Shown: piece after piece, positions 8,477 to 17,501 of the stretch
Numbering within the stretch: the stretch's first letter is position 1
Layout: every line of letters starts with the position of its first letter
From: Campylobacter concisus
Lineage (GTDB): Bacteria; Campylobacterota; Campylobacteria; Campylobacterales; Campylobacteraceae
Assembly (NCBI RefSeq): GCF_003048875.2
Contig: NZ_CP049264.1
Span: 930,001 to 994,000, forward strand
DNA: 64,000 nucleotides
Direction of reading: 5' to 3'
Position numbers and translations under genes: made by a program
Notes under the pieces: model-generated
The model's database searches: none
Told to the model about the DNA's origin: nothing
The model's input: only the letters and a program-made list of their open reading frames with translations

Positions 8477-8943
8477 AAAAATCTTGCATCTATCCAGGGA
8501 CCTTTGACCCCATAACAAACGGCCATTTAGACGTTATCATAAGAGCTACAAAAATTTTTGACAAAGTAATCGTCGCAGTTGCAAAAAGTGACAGCAAACA
8601 GCCGATGTTTGACCATAAAAAACGCATAGAGATGGCAAAAGAGGCAGTTTGCGAGCTTGGCAATGTAAGCGTGCTAGGTTTTGACAACCTACTTGTTGAT
8701 TTTGCAAAATCACACGACATAAACACCGTAATCAGGGGTCTTCGAGCGGTTAGTGACTTTGAGTATGAGCTACAAATAGGCTACGCAAACGCTGCACTTT
8801 GGGATGAATTTGAGACGGTTTATCTTATGCCAAGCTTAAATAACGCCTTCATCTCAAGCTCGATCGTCCGCTCAGTCTTGCGCCACGACGGCGACGTGAG
8901 CAACCTAGTGCCAGCAAAAATTCTAAAAAATTTAAAGGCGTAA
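8473..8943 (+). CDS. coaD: Phosphopantetheine adenylyltransferase
   Basis: CoaD makes dephospho-CoA from phosphopantetheine and ATP, the penultimate step of CoA synthesis. The product shows YPGTFDPITNGHLD with the T/H-x-G-H nucleotidyltransferase motif (His18 from this start), VIRGLRAVSDFEYE and ISSSIVR. I choose TTG 8473 because AAAGGTGG sits 6 nt before it and it overlaps the ubiX stop; GTG 8464 lies inside that ribosome binding site. From TTG the protein is 156 aa, a normal length. Confidence 0.95.
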   Translation: MKKSCIYPGTFDPITNGHLDVIIRATKIFDKVIVAVAKSDSKQPMFDHKKRIEMAKEAVCELGNVSVLGFDNLLVDFAKSHDINTVIRGLRAVSDFEYELQIGYANAALWDEFETVYLMPSLNNAFISSSIVRSVLRHDGDVSNLVPAKILKNLKA

Positions 8944-8944
8944 A

Positions 8945-9532
8945 ATGTATGTTTTGTTTGAAGGCATTGACGGCGTTGGCAAGAGTACGCAGATAGAAAT
9001 TTTAGCTTCTAAATTTAGCGATGCCATCGTCACAAAAGAGCCTGGTGGCACAAAGCTTGGTGAAAATTTACGTGAAATTTTACTAAGCTCAAGCATAAAA
9101 ATAGGCAAAAGAGCTGAAATTTTACTCTTTTTGGCTGACAGGGCTGAGCATTTTGAAAAGCTGGTTGCTCCAAATTTGGGTAAGCTCATTTTAAGCGACA
9201 GAGGCTTTATCTCGGGCATTGCCTACGCTTTGGCAAATGATGAAAACTTAGATGAAAACGTGCTTTTAGAGCTTAATAAATTTGCACTAAATGATAAATT
9301 TGCAGATAAGATAGTCTTTTTTGAAGCAAGCCATGAGCTAATAAGCTCACGCTTAAAAACAAGAGGCACAAGCGATAAGATCGAAGCTCGTGGGCTAGAG
9401 TATCTTTTAAAAGTGCAAAGCCTGATGAAGCAAATTCTTATCAAAAATGGCTTTGAAACACTTTTTATAGACGCGTCTAAAAGCATAGAGCTAATTTCAA
9501 AAGAGATAGAAAATTTTATAAATTTTAAGTAA
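8945..9532 (+). CDS. tmk: Thymidylate kinase
   Basis: Tmk phosphorylates dTMP to dTDP for DNA synthesis. The P-loop GIDGVGKST is at residues 7-15, followed by TKEPGGTKLGE, the DRx motif SDRGFISGIAY, and the lid region around RGTSDKIEARG. Length 195 aa is usual. The start follows coaD by 1 nt, and hisS begins 31 nt downstream after its own ribosome binding site, so the operon may continue. Confidence 0.95.
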   Translation: MYVLFEGIDGVGKSTQIEILASKFSDAIVTKEPGGTKLGENLREILLSSSIKIGKRAEILLFLADRAEHFEKLVAPNLGKLILSDRGFISGIAYALANDENLDENVLLELNKFALNDKFADKIVFFEASHELISSRLKTRGTSDKIEARGLEYLLKVQSLMKQILIKNGFETLFIDASKSIELISKEIENFINFK

Positions 9533-9563
9533 AATCACAAAAAAATAAAAAAAGGATAATGCG

Positions 9564-10790
9564 ATGATAACGGCACTTCGTGGCATGAAAGATATGCTTC
9601 CAGCTCGCGCAAAACTTTACGCACAGATAATAAAAACCTGCGAGGAAGTCGCAAAAAACTACGGATATGAGCAAATTTTGACCCCGCACCTCGAGGAGAC
9701 GGCGCTTTTTAAAAGAAGTGTCGGCGAGAGTAGCGACATCGTGGGCAAGGAGATGTATCAGTTTGAAGACAAAGCCGGCAACGACGTTTGCTTGCGTCCT
9801 GAGGGCACAGCTGGCGTGGTTAGAGCCTTTATCGAGGCAAAACTTGACAGGGCAAATGTGACAAAACGCTGCTTTTACCATGGCTCGATGTTTCGCTACG
9901 AGCGCCCACAAAAAGGCCGCTTAAGGGAGTTTCACCAGTTTGGCTGTGAGTGCTTTGGCGAGGGCAGCGTCTATGAAGATGCGAGCATTATCTTAATGGT
10001 GAGTGAAATTTTTAACAGACTAAATATCAAAACAACCCTAAAAATAAACTCACTTGGCGACGAGAGCTCAATGAAGTCTTACAAAGAAAAACTTGTTAAA
10101 TTTCTAGATGAAAATGACGATAAAATTTGCGAGGACTGCAAAAGACGCAAGCTTTTAAACCCTATCCGCGTGCTTGACTGCAAGGTTGAGAGCTGCCAAG
10201 AAATTTATAAAAATGCTCCAGTGATCACTGATAGCTTAAGCGATGAGGCGCAGGCTGATTTTGCAAAACTGCAAGAAATTTTAACGGCAAATGGCGTTAA
10301 ATTTGAGATAGACACCAAGCTCGTTCGTGGGCTAGACTACTACTGCAAGACGGCGTTTGAATTTATCAGCAACGAGATCGGCTCACAAAGCGCAGTCGCA
10401 GGCGGAGGCAGATACGACAGGCTCGTTGAATATCTTGGCGGTAGAGCAAGTTACGGTGTTGGCTTTGCGATGGGCGTTGAGAGGATAATGGAAATTTTAG
10501 GTGAAGCTGGGGATGAGCGAGAGGGAGTTTATCTTTGCGCGCTTGATGCGGCGAATGTTGATTTTATATATAATCTTGGCTCAAAACTTCGCAAAAAATA
10601 TCAGGTTGAAATTTCTTATGAAGCTAAAAAACTTCAAAAACATCTGCAAAATGCCGACAATAAAAATGCAAAAATTTTCCTTTGCGTGGGCGAAAATGAG
10701 ATGAAAGAGAATAAAATTTGGTATAAAAATTTAGAGACCAAAAACGAAAAAACGATAAATTTAGATGAGCTTGAAAAGGAGCTGGGATGA
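9564..10790 (+). CDS. hisS: Histidyl-tRNA synthetase
   Basis: A class II aminoacyl-tRNA synthetase that charges tRNA-His. The 408-aa product has motif 2 FRYERPQKGRLREFHQFG, the histidine-specific RGLDYYCKTAFEF and AVAGGGRYDRLV, and motif 3 GVGFAMGVERIM, followed by a C-terminal anticodon-binding domain. AAAGGA lies before the ATG. The stop overlaps the speA start by 4 nt (ATGA). Confidence 0.96.
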   Translation: MITALRGMKDMLPARAKLYAQIIKTCEEVAKNYGYEQILTPHLEETALFKRSVGESSDIVGKEMYQFEDKAGNDVCLRPEGTAGVVRAFIEAKLDRANVTKRCFYHGSMFRYERPQKGRLREFHQFGCECFGEGSVYEDASIILMVSEIFNRLNIKTTLKINSLGDESSMKSYKEKLVKFLDENDDKICEDCKRRKLLNPIRVLDCKVESCQEIYKNAPVITDSLSDEAQADFAKLQEILTANGVKFEIDTKLVRGLDYYCKTAFEFISNEIGSQSAVAGGGRYDRLVEYLGGRASYGVGFAMGVERIMEILGEAGDEREGVYLCALDAANVDFIYNLGSKLRKKYQVEISYEAKKLQKHLQNADNKNAKIFLCVGENEMKENKIWYKNLETKNEKTINLDELEKELG

Positions 10791-12622
10791 ATGATTTTGG
10801 ACTTAGCATTTGGGGTAATTCAAATTTTGTGATAGAAGATGGCAAAGTCTGCATAAACGAAGCTAGCAAGCCAGCGATCATCGACATCGTAAAAGAGATA
10901 AGAGACGATGGCTATAGAGGGCCGCTACTGCTTCGCTTTCCGCACCTTATCCAAAAGCAGATCGAGCAGATCCACGCAAGCTTTGCAAAGGCAAAGAAAG
11001 AATTTGCCTACAAAGGCAGCTTTAACGCCGTTTTCCCGCTCAAGGTCAATCAATATCCTGGCTTTGTAAAAAACCTAGTTCGCCTTGGCAAACCCTACAA
11101 CTACGGCCTTGAGGCTGGTAGCAAGGCTGAGCTACTTCTAACTATGGCTTATAACAACGACAAAGCGCCTATAACAGTAAATGGCTTTAAAGATAAAGAG
11201 ATGATAAACATAGGCTTTATCGCCGCTGAAATGGGGCATAACATCACACTAACGATCGAGGGCTTAAACGAGCTTGAAGCGATAATCGCCATCGCAAAAG
11301 AGCGTTTTAAACCAAAACCAAAGATCGGACTTAGGGTAAGACTGCACTCGACAGGCTCAGGACTCTGGGCAAAAAGTGGAGGCATACACTCTAAATTTGG
11401 CCTAACATCAACCGAGCTAATAGAAGCTGTAAAGATGCTAAAAAAGGCAAATTTACTTGAAAACTTCACAATGATACACTTTCACATCGGCTCTCAAATA
11501 AGCGAGATCCATCCGCTCAAAAAAGCACTCATCGAGGCTGGCAACATCTACGCTGAGCTTAGAAAAATGGGCGCCACAAATTTAAAAGCTATAAATTTAG
11601 GCGGCGGACTTGCGATCGAGTACTCGCAGTTTAAAGAGGAGAGCAGCAGAAACTATACGCTAAACGAATACGCAAACGACGTTGTTTATATGCTTAAAAC
11701 CATAAGCGAGCAAAAAAAGGAGATAGAGCCAGATATTTTCATAGAGTCAGGTCGCTATATAGCCGCTTCTCACGCACTTTTGGTCGCTCCTGTGCTTGAA
11801 CTATTTTCTCAAGAATACACCGAAGAGAAGCTAAATTTAAAGAAAAACAATCCAAATTTAATAACCGAGCTAGTTGATCTTTACAAGTCAATAAAGCCTT
11901 CAAACGCCCTAGAGTACCTGCACGACGCCATCCACCACACTGAGAGCATCCTCACGCTTTTTGATCTAGGTTATGTCGATCTGCAAGATAGATCAAACGC
12001 AGAGGTGCTTTTAAGGCTCATTAGCAAAAAAGCTGTCGTGATGCTTGGCAACAAGAGCAACTCAAGCGATCTAACTAAAATTCAAAAAGAAGTTCAAGAG
12101 AGATACCTGCTAAATTTCTCGATCTTTCAAAGCTTGCCAGACTTTTGGGGACTAAAGCAAAATTTCCCTATCATGCCACTTGACAGGCTCGATGAGCGCC
12201 CTACTTTGCCAGCTTCGATCTGGGATATCACTTGCGATAGCGACGGCGAGATCAGCTATGATGACGAGAAAAACCCACTACTTTTGCACGATGTGGATGT
12301 GGAGAAGGAGGATTATTTCTTGGGATTTTTCCTAGTTGGCGCATATCAAGAGGTGATCGGCATGAAGCATAACCTCTTTACTCATCCGACAGAAGCTACC
12401 GTGGAGATAACAAGCGATGGCTACAAGATCACAAATTTACTAGAGAGCCAGTCAATCCTTGATATCATGGAGGACATGGACTACGATATCTACGAGATCC
12501 AAGACACTCTAAATGAGCGCTTAGAAAAATCAACTCTGATAAACGAAACACAAAAGAAGCAAATTTTGGGCGAACTTTATCTATTTTTAAATGACAATAG
12601 CTACTTAAAGACAATCAACTAA
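10787..12622 (+). CDS. speA: Biosynthetic arginine decarboxylase
   Basis: SpeA converts arginine to agmatine, the start of a polyamine route, using pyridoxal phosphate. The 611-aa length fits the large biosynthetic type, with PLP lysine in NAVFPLKVNQY (Lys86), HIGSQISEIHPL, INLGGGLAIEY and a late CDSDGE motif with the active Cys-Asp pair. It overlaps hisS by 4 nt. No other polyamine gene is seen nearby, so the later steps must be encoded elsewhere. Confidence 0.95.
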   Translation: MNDFGLSIWGNSNFVIEDGKVCINEASKPAIIDIVKEIRDDGYRGPLLLRFPHLIQKQIEQIHASFAKAKKEFAYKGSFNAVFPLKVNQYPGFVKNLVRLGKPYNYGLEAGSKAELLLTMAYNNDKAPITVNGFKDKEMINIGFIAAEMGHNITLTIEGLNELEAIIAIAKERFKPKPKIGLRVRLHSTGSGLWAKSGGIHSKFGLTSTELIEAVKMLKKANLLENFTMIHFHIGSQISEIHPLKKALIEAGNIYAELRKMGATNLKAINLGGGLAIEYSQFKEESSRNYTLNEYANDVVYMLKTISEQKKEIEPDIFIESGRYIAASHALLVAPVLELFSQEYTEEKLNLKKNNPNLITELVDLYKSIKPSNALEYLHDAIHHTESILTLFDLGYVDLQDRSNAEVLLRLISKKAVVMLGNKSNSSDLTKIQKEVQERYLLNFSIFQSLPDFWGLKQNFPIMPLDRLDERPTLPASIWDITCDSDGEISYDDEKNPLLLHDVDVEKEDYFLGFFLVGAYQEVIGMKHNLFTHPTEATVEITSDGYKITNLLESQSILDIMEDMDYDIYEIQDTLNERLEKSTLINETQKKQILGELYLFLNDNSYLKTIN

Positions 12623-12633
12623 AAAGGACAAAA

Positions 12634-13812
12634 ATGCAACTAGCAAACAGAATGCAAACATTAAGCGAGTCAATCACAATCGCGATCAGCACAAAAGCCA
12701 AAGAGATGAAGGCTGCTGGCATCGACGTGATCTCGCTTTCAGCTGGTGAGCCTGACTTTATGACTCCAAAAAAGATAAGAGAAACTGTAAAAAACGCACT
12801 TGATAACGATAGCAAAAGCGGCAAATACACGCCAGTACCAGGTTTGCCTGAGGTCATAGAGGCCATTAGAGCAAAGCTAAAAAGAGATAACGGACTTGAC
12901 TACAAAGCAAATCAAATCGTCACAAACATCGGCGCAAAGCACTCACTTTTTAATGTATTTCAAGCGCTTATCAACCCAGGCGACGAGGTCATCATCCCAT
13001 CTCCATACTGGGTGAGCTACCCAGAGATCGTTAAATTTTGTGGCGGCGTGCCTGTCTTTATCGAGGCGGACGAGAGCACAAATTTCAAAGTCACAGCCGA
13101 GCAGCTAAAAAAAGCGATCACACCAAAAACAAAAGTCTTTTCACTAAATCACCCGACAAACCCAACTGGAGCCGTATATACAAAAGAGGAGATCGCGGCA
13201 TTTGGCGAGGTTTTAAAGGGTACTGACATCATCATCACAAGCGATGAAATTTATGAAAAAGTGATCTACGGCAAGAAATTTCACGCAGTAGCCTCAGTGA
13301 GCGAGGATCTTTTCAAAAGAACGGTCACGATAAATGGCCTAAGCAAGTGTGGAGCGATGCCTGGCTGGAGATTTGGCTATATCGCAAGCTCGATGGACTG
13401 GCTAATTGCTGGCATCAAAAAGCTTCAAAGCCAAAGCACAAGCAACATTAGCTCGATCGTGCAAATAGGCGCTATCCCGTCACTTCTAGGCGAAACTGAT
13501 GACGATATCGAAAACATGAGAAAAGAGTATGAAAAAAGACGCGACGTGGCAGTTGAGATGATAAACGCTATCGCTGGGCTAAGCGTAGTTAAGCCTGATG
13601 GCGCGTTTTATCTATTTGTAAAATGCAAAGAGGTAGATAGTGACTCACTTAGATTTTGCAAAAAAATGCTTGAAGAGGCGAACGTAGCGACCGTGCCAGG
13701 TGTGGGCTTTGGTATGGAGGGATACTTTAGAATTTCTTTTGCGACAGACATCGAGAGCATAAAAAAAGCGATCGAAAGGATCGCAAATTTTGTAAAAAGC
13801 TACAAAATTTAA
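12634..13812 (+). CDS. aspB: Aspartate aminotransferase family protein
   Basis: A fold-type I PLP aminotransferase of 392 aa that interconverts aspartate and oxaloacetate; relatives in Campylobacter are called aspB or aspC. It has GKYTPVPGLPEV, the NHPTNPTG signature, SDEIYEKVIY with the PLP-contact Asp/Tyr, and the Schiff-base Lys in NGLSKCGAMPGWRFGY. The usual Thr before GWR is Pro here. AAAGGA precedes the ATG. The TAA shares one base with the thiS ATG, tying it to the thiamine genes; whether amino acid supply is linked to thiazole synthesis is only a context inference. Confidence 0.92.
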   Translation: MQLANRMQTLSESITIAISTKAKEMKAAGIDVISLSAGEPDFMTPKKIRETVKNALDNDSKSGKYTPVPGLPEVIEAIRAKLKRDNGLDYKANQIVTNIGAKHSLFNVFQALINPGDEVIIPSPYWVSYPEIVKFCGGVPVFIEADESTNFKVTAEQLKKAITPKTKVFSLNHPTNPTGAVYTKEEIAAFGEVLKGTDIIITSDEIYEKVIYGKKFHAVASVSEDLFKRTVTINGLSKCGAMPGWRFGYIASSMDWLIAGIKKLQSQSTSNISSIVQIGAIPSLLGETDDDIENMRKEYEKRRDVAVEMINAIAGLSVVKPDGAFYLFVKCKEVDSDSLRFCKKMLEEANVATVPGVGFGMEGYFRISFATDIESIKKAIERIANFVKSYKI

Positions 13813-14015
13813 TGATCAAATTCAGTGTAAATGGCAAAAATTTCGAGCTTGAAAATGATATAAATGTTTATGAATTTTTAGCTCAAAATGGCTATGAACT
13901 TAAACTTATAGCCCTTGAGCGAGACGGAGAAATTTTGCCAAAAAAGCTTTGGCATGAGCGCTTCATGAGTGAGGGCAAAGCTTATGAGATCGTCACTTTA
14001 GTTGGCGGTGGATGA
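13812..14015 (+). CDS. thiS: Sulfur carrier protein ThiS
   Basis: A 67-aa ubiquitin-like protein ending IVTLVGGG; the terminal Gly-Gly is adenylated by ThiF, converted to a thiocarboxylate and donates sulfur for the thiazole ring. The N-terminal beta-grasp start (IKFSVNGKNFELENDINVY) is typical. The start shares one base with the aspB stop, and the 3' end overlaps the extended frame of thiF, so this is the first member of thiSFGHE. Confidence 0.93.
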   Translation: MIKFSVNGKNFELENDINVYEFLAQNGYELKLIALERDGEILPKKLWHERFMSEGKAYEIVTLVGGG

Positions 14016-14022
14016 GGAGAAA

Positions 14023-14874
14023 ATGATAGAAATTGTATTAAATGGCGCAAAATTTAAGGTGCCAGTAAAAAGCCTTAGCGAGTTAAAAGAGCTTGCGCTT
14101 GGCGATAAAGAGAGTGAAATTTATAAATTTTTAGAGAAATTTAACGCAACAAAGCCAGATATTTTTATCGTTGATGGCTTTGCTATAAAAGAAGATAGCG
14201 AGCTAAAAGATGGCTCAAACGTCGTATTTATAAGGCGTGGCGTGATGCCTGAGCGTGAAGTTTTACGCGCGATGATCGCCTCACGAAACAGCCCTGAGCT
14301 AAATTTAGCCCTAAGTAAAGCGGTGATCGGCGTGGCTGGACTTGGCGGCCTTGGCTCAAACATCGCGCTAAGCCTAGCTAGAGTTGGAGTAAAAAAGCTA
14401 GTGCTTGCCGACTTTGACGTCGTGGAGCCAAGCAACCTAAACCGCCAGCAGTATTTTGTCCGCCACATCGGCTTAAAAAAGACGCAGGCGCTTAAAGAGC
14501 TGATAAATGACGTCAATCCCTTTGTCGAGGTCGAAACTCACGATATATTTTTAGATGAAAAAAATGTAGCTAGCGTCTTTGGCGAGTGCGAAATTTTATG
14601 CGAAGCCTTTGACAACGTCGCTGGCAAGGCGATGATACTAAACGAAGCTGGCGCAAGCCTAAAAGATAAAAAGATCATCGGCGCCTCTGGCATGGCTGGA
14701 TACTTTAGCTCAAATCTCATAAAAACCATAAAATTTGCCAAAAATGTCTATCTTTGCGGCGACCTCACAAATGAGGCGAAGATCGGTCAAGGGCTCATGG
14801 CGCCGCGCGTCGCAGTCTGCGCAAATCACGAGGCAAATTTGGTCATTAGACTGCTTATGGGCTTGGAGGCGTAA
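14023..14874 (+). CDS. thiF: ThiF adenylyltransferase with N-terminal ThiS-like domain
   Basis: ThiF activates the C terminus of ThiS with ATP. The first ~70 residues resemble a beta-grasp ThiS-like domain (IEIVLNGAKFKVPV ... GSNVVFIRRG) without a terminal Gly-Gly. The E1-like part follows, with the nucleotide loop GLGGLGSN at about 106-113, DFDVVEPSNLNRQQ and GASGMAGY. The paired CxxC zinc motifs of E. coli ThiF are not evident. I choose ATG 14023, preceded by GAGGAGA; a GTG at 14002 would overlap thiS. thiG begins at the next base after the stop. Confidence 0.9.
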   Translation: MIEIVLNGAKFKVPVKSLSELKELALGDKESEIYKFLEKFNATKPDIFIVDGFAIKEDSELKDGSNVVFIRRGVMPEREVLRAMIASRNSPELNLALSKAVIGVAGLGGLGSNIALSLARVGVKKLVLADFDVVEPSNLNRQQYFVRHIGLKKTQALKELINDVNPFVEVETHDIFLDEKNVASVFGECEILCEAFDNVAGKAMILNEAGASLKDKKIIGASGMAGYFSSNLIKTIKFAKNVYLCGDLTNEAKIGQGLMAPRVAVCANHEANLVIRLLMGLEA

Positions 14875-15639
14875 GTGCAAAATGATAGTTTGATCCTTGG
14901 CGGCAAGGAGTTTCAAAGCCGCTTTATCCTTGGCTCTGGCAAGTACTCGCACGAGCTCATCGACTCAGCCATAAATGAGGCTGGCGCGCAGATCCTAACC
15001 CTTGCTCTTAGGCGCATAAACGAGAGCAAAGAGCGAAATATACTTGACTTTATCCCAAAAGGCGTGACGCTCTTGCCAAACACAAGTGGCGCTAGAAACG
15101 CCAAAGAGGCCGTTCGTATCGCCCAGCTCGCACGTGAGCTTGGGTGTGGGGAGCTTGTTAAGATAGAGATCATCACTGACTCTAAATTTCTCTTTCCAGA
15201 CAACGCTGAGACGATAAAAGCGTGCGAGGCGCTGGCAAATGACGGCTTTGTGCCGATGCCATATATGTTTCCAGATCTAAATGCTGCAAGAGCGATGCTA
15301 AGTGCGGGAGCAAGCTGCATAATGCCTCTAGCTGCACCTATTGGCTCAAACCAAGGGCTAGTTTTTAAAGATATCATTGAGATTTTGATAAATGAGCTTG
15401 ATACGCAGATCATAGTTGATGCAGGCATCGGCAGGCCATCACAAGCGTGCGAAGCTATGGAGATGGGAGCGGCTGCTATCATGGCAAACACCGCCATCGC
15501 CTCATCTAAAAATATCCCGCTCATGGCAAGAGCCTTTAAAGAGGCCATCATCGCTGGTCGAAACGCCTATCTAGCAGGGCTTGGCGCAAAGAGCAAAAGC
15601 GCAAATGCCTCATCTCCGCTCACTGGATTTTTAGACTGA
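14875..15639 (+). CDS. thiG: Thiazole synthase ThiG
   Basis: ThiG condenses deoxyxylulose phosphate, dehydroglycine and ThiS thiocarboxylate to the thiazole phosphate moiety. The 254-aa TIM-barrel protein has [25 protein letters not shown], the Schiff-base Lys in [20 protein letters not shown] and [10 protein letters not shown]. The start is GTG, directly abutting the thiF stop; no separate Shine-Dalgarno is clear, which suggests translational coupling. Its TGA overlaps the thiH ATG by one base. Confidence 0.96.
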   Translation: MQNDSLILGGKEFQSRFILGSGKYSHELIDSAINEAGAQILTLALRRINESKERNILDFIPKGVTLLPNTSGARNAKEAVRIAQLARELGCGELVKIEIITDSKFLFPDNAETIKACEALANDGFVPMPYMFPDLNAARAMLSAGASCIMPLAAPIGSNQGLVFKDIIEILINELDTQIIVDAGIGRPSQACEAMEMGAAAIMANTAIASSKNIPLMARAFKEAIIAGRNAYLAGLGAKSKSANASSPLTGFLD

Positions 15640-16793
15640 TGAAATTTACAAGAACCGACCACATGCAGCTGTTACCTCACATGCAGGATGTTGGCAGCGA
15701 CATTATGGATGAAATTTTAAAAGAGCGAGCTAGCTACAAACCAGAAATTTACAGCGAAGCGGACGTAAAAGCAGCTCTTAATGCAAAGCACTGCTCGCTT
15801 GAAAATTTAAAAGCCCTGCTCTCGCCTGCTGCAGCGCCATTTTTAGAGCAAATAGCCCAGCTAGCTCAAGCAAAGACAAGGGCAAATTTTGGCTCAAACA
15901 TCACGCTTTTTACACCGCTTTACATAGCAAACTACTGCGATAATCTCTGCGTTTATTGCGGTTTTAACGCCAATAATAAAATAAAAAGGGCAAAGCTAAG
16001 CGACGAGGAGATCACAAGGGAGCTAAGAGAAATTTCAAAGAGTGGCTTGGAGGAGATTTTGATCCTAACTGGCGAGAGTGAGACTAACTCAAGTGTCGCT
16101 TACATCGCAAACGCCTGCGCTTTGGCAAAGAAATTTTTTAAAGTCGTTGGAGTTGAAATTTACCCGCTAAACTCTGAGGACTACGCCCTGCTTCACAAAA
16201 GTGGCGCAGACTACGTGACCGTCTTTCAAGAGACCTACAATCCCACAAAATACGAAAAAATCCACCTTGGCGGCAATAAAAGAATTTTTCCATACCGCTT
16301 AAATGCGCAAGAGCGAGCGCTTCTTGGAGGCATGAGAGGAGTTGGCTTTGCCGCACTTCTTGGTATAGATGACTTTAGACTTGACGCCTTTGCGACCGCA
16401 CTTCACGCAAGCTTAGTTCAAAAAAAGTATCCGCACGCCGAGATCGCATTTTCATGCCCAAGACTTCGCCCTATCATCAACAACGACCGCATCAATCCCC
16501 GTGACGTGGGCGAGCACGAGCTTTTACAAGTGATCTGCGCTTATAGAATTTTCATGCCAACAGCTAGCATAACGATCTCAACTAGAGAAAAGGCAAAATT
16601 TCGCGACAACGCCGTAAAGATCGCCACAAATAAGATAAGTGCTGGCGTAAAAGTAAGCATCGGCGCTCACGGCGAAGAGAAAAAGGGCGACGAGCAGTTC
16701 GAGATAAGCGACAGCAGAAGCGTGGATGAGATAAAAGCAATGATAAAAGTAAACGGCCTAGAGCCCTTGATGAGCGAGTATGTCTATGTTTAA
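15639..16793 (+). CDS. thiH: 2-iminoacetate synthase ThiH (radical SAM)
   Basis: ThiH cleaves tyrosine to dehydroglycine (2-iminoacetate) and p-cresol, feeding ThiG. The radical SAM cluster motif is CDNLCVYCGF (CxxxCxxC), followed by LTGESE and a C-terminal ISTREKAKFRDN segment typical of ThiH. This is the oxygen-sensitive route, in keeping with a microaerobic or anaerobic lifestyle; aerobes mostly use ThiO. It overlaps thiG by 1 nt and thiE by 14 nt. Confidence 0.95.
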   Translation: MKFTRTDHMQLLPHMQDVGSDIMDEILKERASYKPEIYSEADVKAALNAKHCSLENLKALLSPAAAPFLEQIAQLAQAKTRANFGSNITLFTPLYIANYCDNLCVYCGFNANNKIKRAKLSDEEITRELREISKSGLEEILILTGESETNSSVAYIANACALAKKFFKVVGVEIYPLNSEDYALLHKSGADYVTVFQETYNPTKYEKIHLGGNKRIFPYRLNAQERALLGGMRGVGFAALLGIDDFRLDAFATALHASLVQKKYPHAEIAFSCPRLRPIINNDRINPRDVGEHELLQVICAYRIFMPTASITISTREKAKFRDNAVKIATNKISAGVKVSIGAHGEEKKGDEQFEISDSRSVDEIKAMIKVNGLEPLMSEYVYV

Positions 16794-17400
16794 AATTCTC
16801 TGCGTGGCCGACTTTGAAAGCTATGAGGGCGATGACTTTTTAAAGAGGATACAGCTACTTTGCAAGGCTGGCGTGGATGAAATTTTGCTTCGTGCAAAAA
16901 GGCTAGACGAGACTGATTTTTACGATCTTGCTAGGGTTGTGGCTCAAATTTGTGAAAACTACCGCAAGAAATTTATCATTAATCAATTTTTTGACGTAGC
17001 TTGCAAGCTAAAGAGCGACTTTTGGCTCACTTCGGCGCAGCTTGATTTTTTTAAAAATCACAGCATTTTTTTAGAAGAATTTAGAAAAACAGCTAAAATT
17101 TACGCCCCAGCTCACGACCTAGAGCAGGCTAAAATTTCAGCCTCTATCGCTGACGTGCTCGTTGCTTCTCATATATTTGCCACCTCTTGCAAGGCAGGCT
17201 TAGAGCCAAAAGGGCTAAATTTTATAAGTGAGCTAAAAAGCTTAGATAAAGAAATTTACGCACTTGGCGGACTAGATAGCGGGAACTACAAAGAGGCCAT
17301 AAAAGCAGGCGCAAGCGGAATTTGCTTTATGAGCTTAGCAATGAACGGCGATATGGAGCTTATAAAAAAGATAGTAGAGAGCAAAAACGAGCAATTTTAG
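16780..17400 (+). CDS. thiE: Thiamine phosphate synthase-like protein (divergent ThiE/TenI)
   Basis: Position and fold identify this as a ThiE/TenI family TIM barrel: DEILLRAKRL (usual Q.R.K strand), KKFIINQFFDVA, IFATSCK (usual F.T.TK) and IYALGGLDSGNYKEAIKAGASG. ThiE joins the thiazole and pyrimidine phosphates. It is divergent: the usual DGVHLGQ-type segment is replaced by SDFWLTSAQL, so some pyrophosphate-site residues are missing or changed. It could be a genuine divergent ThiE or a TenI-like protein. It ends the thiSFGHE run. Confidence 0.75.
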   Translation: MSMFKILCVADFESYEGDDFLKRIQLLCKAGVDEILLRAKRLDETDFYDLARVVAQICENYRKKFIINQFFDVACKLKSDFWLTSAQLDFFKNHSIFLEEFRKTAKIYAPAHDLEQAKISASIADVLVASHIFATSCKAGLEPKGLNFISELKSLDKEIYALGGLDSGNYKEAIKAGASGICFMSLAMNGDMELIKKIVESKNEQF

Positions 17401-17468
17401 CTTTATTTGCATAAAATTTTACATATTATTTTATATATAAAACTACGTAAGATTAAATTTATAGACTA

Positions 17469-17489
17469 TTCTTGCTACTCTTGCAAGAA
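17469..17489. terminator. Possible hairpin between convergent genes
   Basis: TTCTTGC and GCAAGAA pair over 7 bp with a 7-nt loop, located 12 bp after the end of the large minus-strand gene and 69 bp after thiE. There is no clear T-run on either strand, so factor-independent termination is uncertain. Confidence 0.35.
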
Positions 17490-17501
17490 CCAAGATGAGC
17501 T

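Noticed and set aside
14913-15551. 212-codon minus-strand open frame
   Set aside because: Opposite strand of thiG, whose protein is clear; no independent support.
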